Source: Agrobacterium tumefaciens (lineage in GTDB: Bacteria > Pseudomonadota > Alphaproteobacteria > Rhizobiales > Rhizobiaceae). From it: 52,654 nt of DNA. This document shows positions 50,761 through 52,654 of this stretch, piece by piece. The position numbers and the translations under genes are program-made. Positions within the stretch are counted from its first letter, which is position 1. Every line of letters starts with the position of its first letter. The DNA lies in the NCBI RefSeq assembly GCF_000834635.1, contig NZ_JXQV01000045.1, forward strand, positions 1 to 52,654, in the 5' to 3' direction. The notes below the pieces were generated by a model. It was not told the DNA's origin. It saw only the letters and a list, made by a program, of their open reading frames with translations, and did no database searches.

Positions 50761-51368
50761 CGTCCGCTCACCCGTGGATCAGCCCACATACCGAAAGATC
50801 CTTCGCGACCGATCTTCTCAGCGTTCAGCAAGTCAGGTCTTTCAGGAGCGCCATCTGCCTTGCGGGTCACTTCAACAGCGCCGGTTGAAACAAGTTGCTC
50901 CTCCAGCATGTCCACCGTGTCCAACGCGTTTGGATAATTGTAGTAACCCCAGCACGTCACGTTTTGCTTTGGTGCGTTCAATTCGGTGATAAAGGCGCGG
51001 CAGAACAGAACCTTTGGGGATTGCAACATCACCTGAAGCTGCTCTTTCGCGTAGGCGGCGCATGAGCCGGAAAAGCCTTCAGCGCGGTTCACAAGCTCGC
51101 CGTCACATGGCTTTACGCCATACAGATGCACAGCGATCTTATCGTTGACCTGGATATCAGTGCCTGAAATCGCCTTGTAACCGGTTTCAGAGGCAAAGCC
51201 CTTTCGCTCAGCCACATTTCCCTTGCCATCGTAATACTCAATCACGAGCGCCGTCTTACCCGGAGCGGCAAGCGACTTGATGTAATTCTCGTCAATCGGA
51301 GGGGTAGCATAAGCAACCGCACCCCAACCGCTGATCGCCAATGTGGCGAGTAAAAGTTTCCGTATCAT
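50757..51368 (-). CDS. Secreted SNase-like protein in the T4SS operon
   Basis: A 203-residue exported protein from ATG 51368, preceded by GGGGAAG; longer frames start in the divergent promoter region. After the signal peptide (LLLATLAISGWGAVAYATPP) comes a region resembling the SNase fold: IAVHLYGVKPCDGELVN, CAAYAKEQLQVMLQSPKVLF, and a C-terminal ... NAEKIGREGSFGMWADPRV. The SNase active-site arginines and glutamate are not evident, so a structural rather than nuclease role is likely. It is first in the minus-strand arm, a place where virB5-type genes may stand. Confidence 0.65.
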   Translation of the reverse strand: MIRKLLLATLAISGWGAVAYATPPIDENYIKSLAAPGKTALVIEYYDGKGNVAERKGFASETGYKAISGTDIQVNDKIAVHLYGVKPCDGELVNRAEGFSGSCAAYAKEQLQVMLQSPKVLFCRAFITELNAPKQNVTCWGYYNYPNALDTVDMLEEQLVSTGAVEVTRKADGAPERPDLLNAEKIGREGSFGMWADPRVSGR

Positions 51369-51429
51369 CGTCTTCCCCGTCAACAAGCCGCAATCAAATT
51401 GGGGCTTCCGTGTAAACCAAAAAGCGTAT

Positions 51430-51457
51430 ATCAACGAACCAATAATAACACGTTGAT
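51430..51457. promoter_or_regulatory. Inverted repeat in the divergent T4SS promoter region
   Basis: ATCAACG at 51430-51436 and CGTTGAT at 51451-51457 are perfect complements in the 161-base gap between the two T4SS arms. The gap must hold both promoters. A regulator binding here could coordinate them, but which one is unknown. Confidence 0.35.
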
Positions 51458-51529
51458 TGCTGCAATCTAACGTTATATGGCGAAGAAAACAACTGTCACT
51501 GCGCCTGTGAGCGGTAAAAAAGGACACGG

Positions 51530-52384
51530 ATGGTTATGGGTGAGAGATCAGTCAAGGGCGTGCTTTTAAGTTCGTTATTTGTCGCGTTTGGTCCTGTCCA
51601 TATTGCGGCATTAGCATCAGAAAAAGCTTCATTTTCAGATAGATATGGATATGTGAAGGCCGCTCATGATCCTCTCAATTTTGAAGAGAGGTGGGGCGGT
51701 CATACGCCTCTCTTCAAACCAATTCTTGCCGACGAGACGGCATTCGAGAGGTCGGCAGGAGGCAATACGGAAAGAAACCAAAAAGATTACAATAACAATA
51801 CAACAAAGGTTTCTAATTCGATTAAGAGTGAAGCGTTTCCCCAATCCAATGTTTCTGATTGCGGCCCTTCCGCCATGTCGCCAGCCGACGTTGAAAAGCT
51901 GGTGCGCGAGACCGCACGGAAGTTGGGAGTTGATGAAGAGTTAGCAGCGGCGGTTTCGTGGACAGAAAGCCGCTACGACCAAGACCGCAATTCTCCGGCT
52001 GGCGCCCGAGGTGCGATGCAGCTCATGCCTGACACGGCAACGAGGTTTGGCGTCACTGACGTTTGCGACACACCGCAGAACATTGAGGGTGGCATCAAAT
52101 ACCTGCGCACTCTGTTGGAGGAGTTTCCCAATCCTCTTCTCGCAATCGCGGCCTACAACAGCGGCGAGAACCGCATCTATCAGTATGGCGGAATTCCACC
52201 TTTTCAGGAGACCGTTTCCTACGTCTCAAAGGTGTTCAACCGCCAGCTCGGGGTAGAGATCCCCAAGCCAAAAGCAAGTTCAAACTTGAAACCAATTCCC
52301 GCCGCTAAAGCGGACGGCGAAGCCTCCGGCGTCATTCCCGTGAATAAAAACGGGAAGTTCGTCGCTGGAATTATGCACTTCTGA
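51530..52384 (+). CDS. virB1: T4SS lytic transglycosylase VirB1
   Basis: A 284-residue exported transglycosylase. A signal peptide (GVLLSSLFVAFGPVHIAALA) is followed by a ~90-residue polar spacer and the SLT domain: VDEELAAAVSWTESRYDQDR, with the catalytic Glu in WTESRYD, SPAGARGAMQLMPDTATRFG, and LLAIAAYNSGENRIYQYGGI. It opens peptidoglycan for assembly of the channel. AAAGGA lies six bases before the ATG. virB2 follows 15 bases after the stop. Confidence 0.95.
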   Translation: MVMGERSVKGVLLSSLFVAFGPVHIAALASEKASFSDRYGYVKAAHDPLNFEERWGGHTPLFKPILADETAFERSAGGNTERNQKDYNNNTTKVSNSIKSEAFPQSNVSDCGPSAMSPADVEKLVRETARKLGVDEELAAAVSWTESRYDQDRNSPAGARGAMQLMPDTATRFGVTDVCDTPQNIEGGIKYLRTLLEEFPNPLLAIAAYNSGENRIYQYGGIPPFQETVSYVSKVFNRQLGVEIPKPKASSNLKPIPAAKADGEASGVIPVNKNGKFVAGIMHF

Positions 52385-52399
52385 TCAATGGAGAGACTT

Positions 52400-52654
52400 A
52401 TGAAAATCAACTCTAAAATTCGCGCATGCCTTCCAACAAACCGCAAAACACTGGCCAAAGTGGCCATGGTACTTGCCCTGCAATTTGCAGGTGCCGAAGC
52501 TGCATTTGCGCAGCAGGCATTGGCTCCGCTTCAGGCGGCTTTGGACATGGTCGTTGATTTCGTCAACGGTCCATTTGGTCGTTCTGTCGGTGTCCTTGCC
52601 GTCATGGGTTTGGGCTTTGCGGCATTCGCTGGTCGTATCTCGGTGGTCGCTGCT
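52400..52654 (+). CDS. virB2: T4SS major pilin VirB2/TrbC, partial
   Basis: The first 85 codons of a pilin gene that runs off the window. GGAGAG precedes the ATG. A long basic signal region (RKTLAKVAMVLALQFAGAEA, AFAQQ) precedes a hydrophobic pilin segment with SVGVLAVMGLGFAAFAGRIS. VirB2 pilins have two hydrophobic helices and assemble into the conjugative pilus. virB3 and virB4 would be expected next. Confidence 0.92.
   Translation, partial: MKINSKIRACLPTNRKTLAKVAMVLALQFAGAEAAFAQQALAPLQAALDMVVDFVNGPFGRSVGVLAVMGLGFAAFAGRISVVAA

Overview
The window reads as part of a conjugative accessory replicon (plasmid or chromid) of an alphaproteobacterium of the Hyphomicrobiales, in the Rhizobium/Agrobacterium/Brucella range. 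The basis is a repA-repB-repC operon with interspersed parS palindromes and an antisense RNA between repB and repC, a second stand-alone repC, a DUF736 gene, a MOBP-type relaxase and a VirB/VirD4 type IV secretion locus. I see no rRNA, tRNA, CRISPR array or intact insertion sequence.

Layout. (1) 1-7.3 kb, mixed accessory genes: the end of a MarR gene, an SDR oxidoreductase, a hydrolase/ACT pair, a second, broken MarR gene, a LOG-type phosphoribohydrolase, a HigB/HigA-like toxin-antitoxin pair, a DUF1963 protein and an AP2-domain protein. (2) 7.4-17.2 kb, a type VI secretion tip/effector island: VgrG, a DUF2169 adaptor, a PAAR-like DUF4150 protein, a 30-codon coupled micro-ORF, and a 1535-residue Rhs protein whose C-terminus looks like a pertussis/cholera-type ADP-ribosyltransferase, then a small immunity gene, a decayed fragment of an Rhs core and a further small orphan ORF. 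No T6SS sheath, baseplate or membrane-complex gene is present here. (3) 17.3-22.6 kb: resolvase and IS630 scraps, repABC with three parS sites, and a RelE-type toxin gene that has lost its start codon beside an intact antitoxin. (4) 22.7-26.7 kb, genes resembling toxin-immunity families: a zinc-binding DUF1963/PDCD2-like protein, a SMI1/KNR4 (SUKH) protein, another DUF1963 protein, and a small protein similar to the Rhs-linked immunity protein at 16.1 kb. (5) 26.8-32.2 kb, an envelope gene set: zinc-ribbon membrane protein, OmpA-domain protein, secreted proteins, an AsmA-like protein and a DUF3829 protein. A decayed piece of the AsmA-like gene lies about 3.7 kb from the intact copy. (6) 32.5-43.7 kb, a second plasmid backbone: stand-alone repC with its own antisense RNA, a thermonuclease, DUF736, an XRE regulator, a ParA/VirC1-like ATPase with a small partner, a candidate oriT, mobC and relaxase, then small genes and a chloroperoxidase-like hydrolase. 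(7) 43.7 kb to the end, a mating-pair T4SS in two divergent arms: virD4, virB11, virB10, virB9, virB8, virB6, a VirB7-like lipoprotein and an SNase-like protein on the minus strand; virB1 and virB2 on the plus strand, running off the window.

How it may work together (inference). Two replication modules suggest a fused or composite replicon. The oriT, relaxase, coupling protein and T4SS would move it between cells. The VgrG/Rhs cargo would arm any recipient that already has a T6SS, while the scattered immunity-like genes would protect carriers. The Rhs scrap, the orphan downstream ORF and the second immunity paralogue look like leftovers of repeated toxin-tip replacement.
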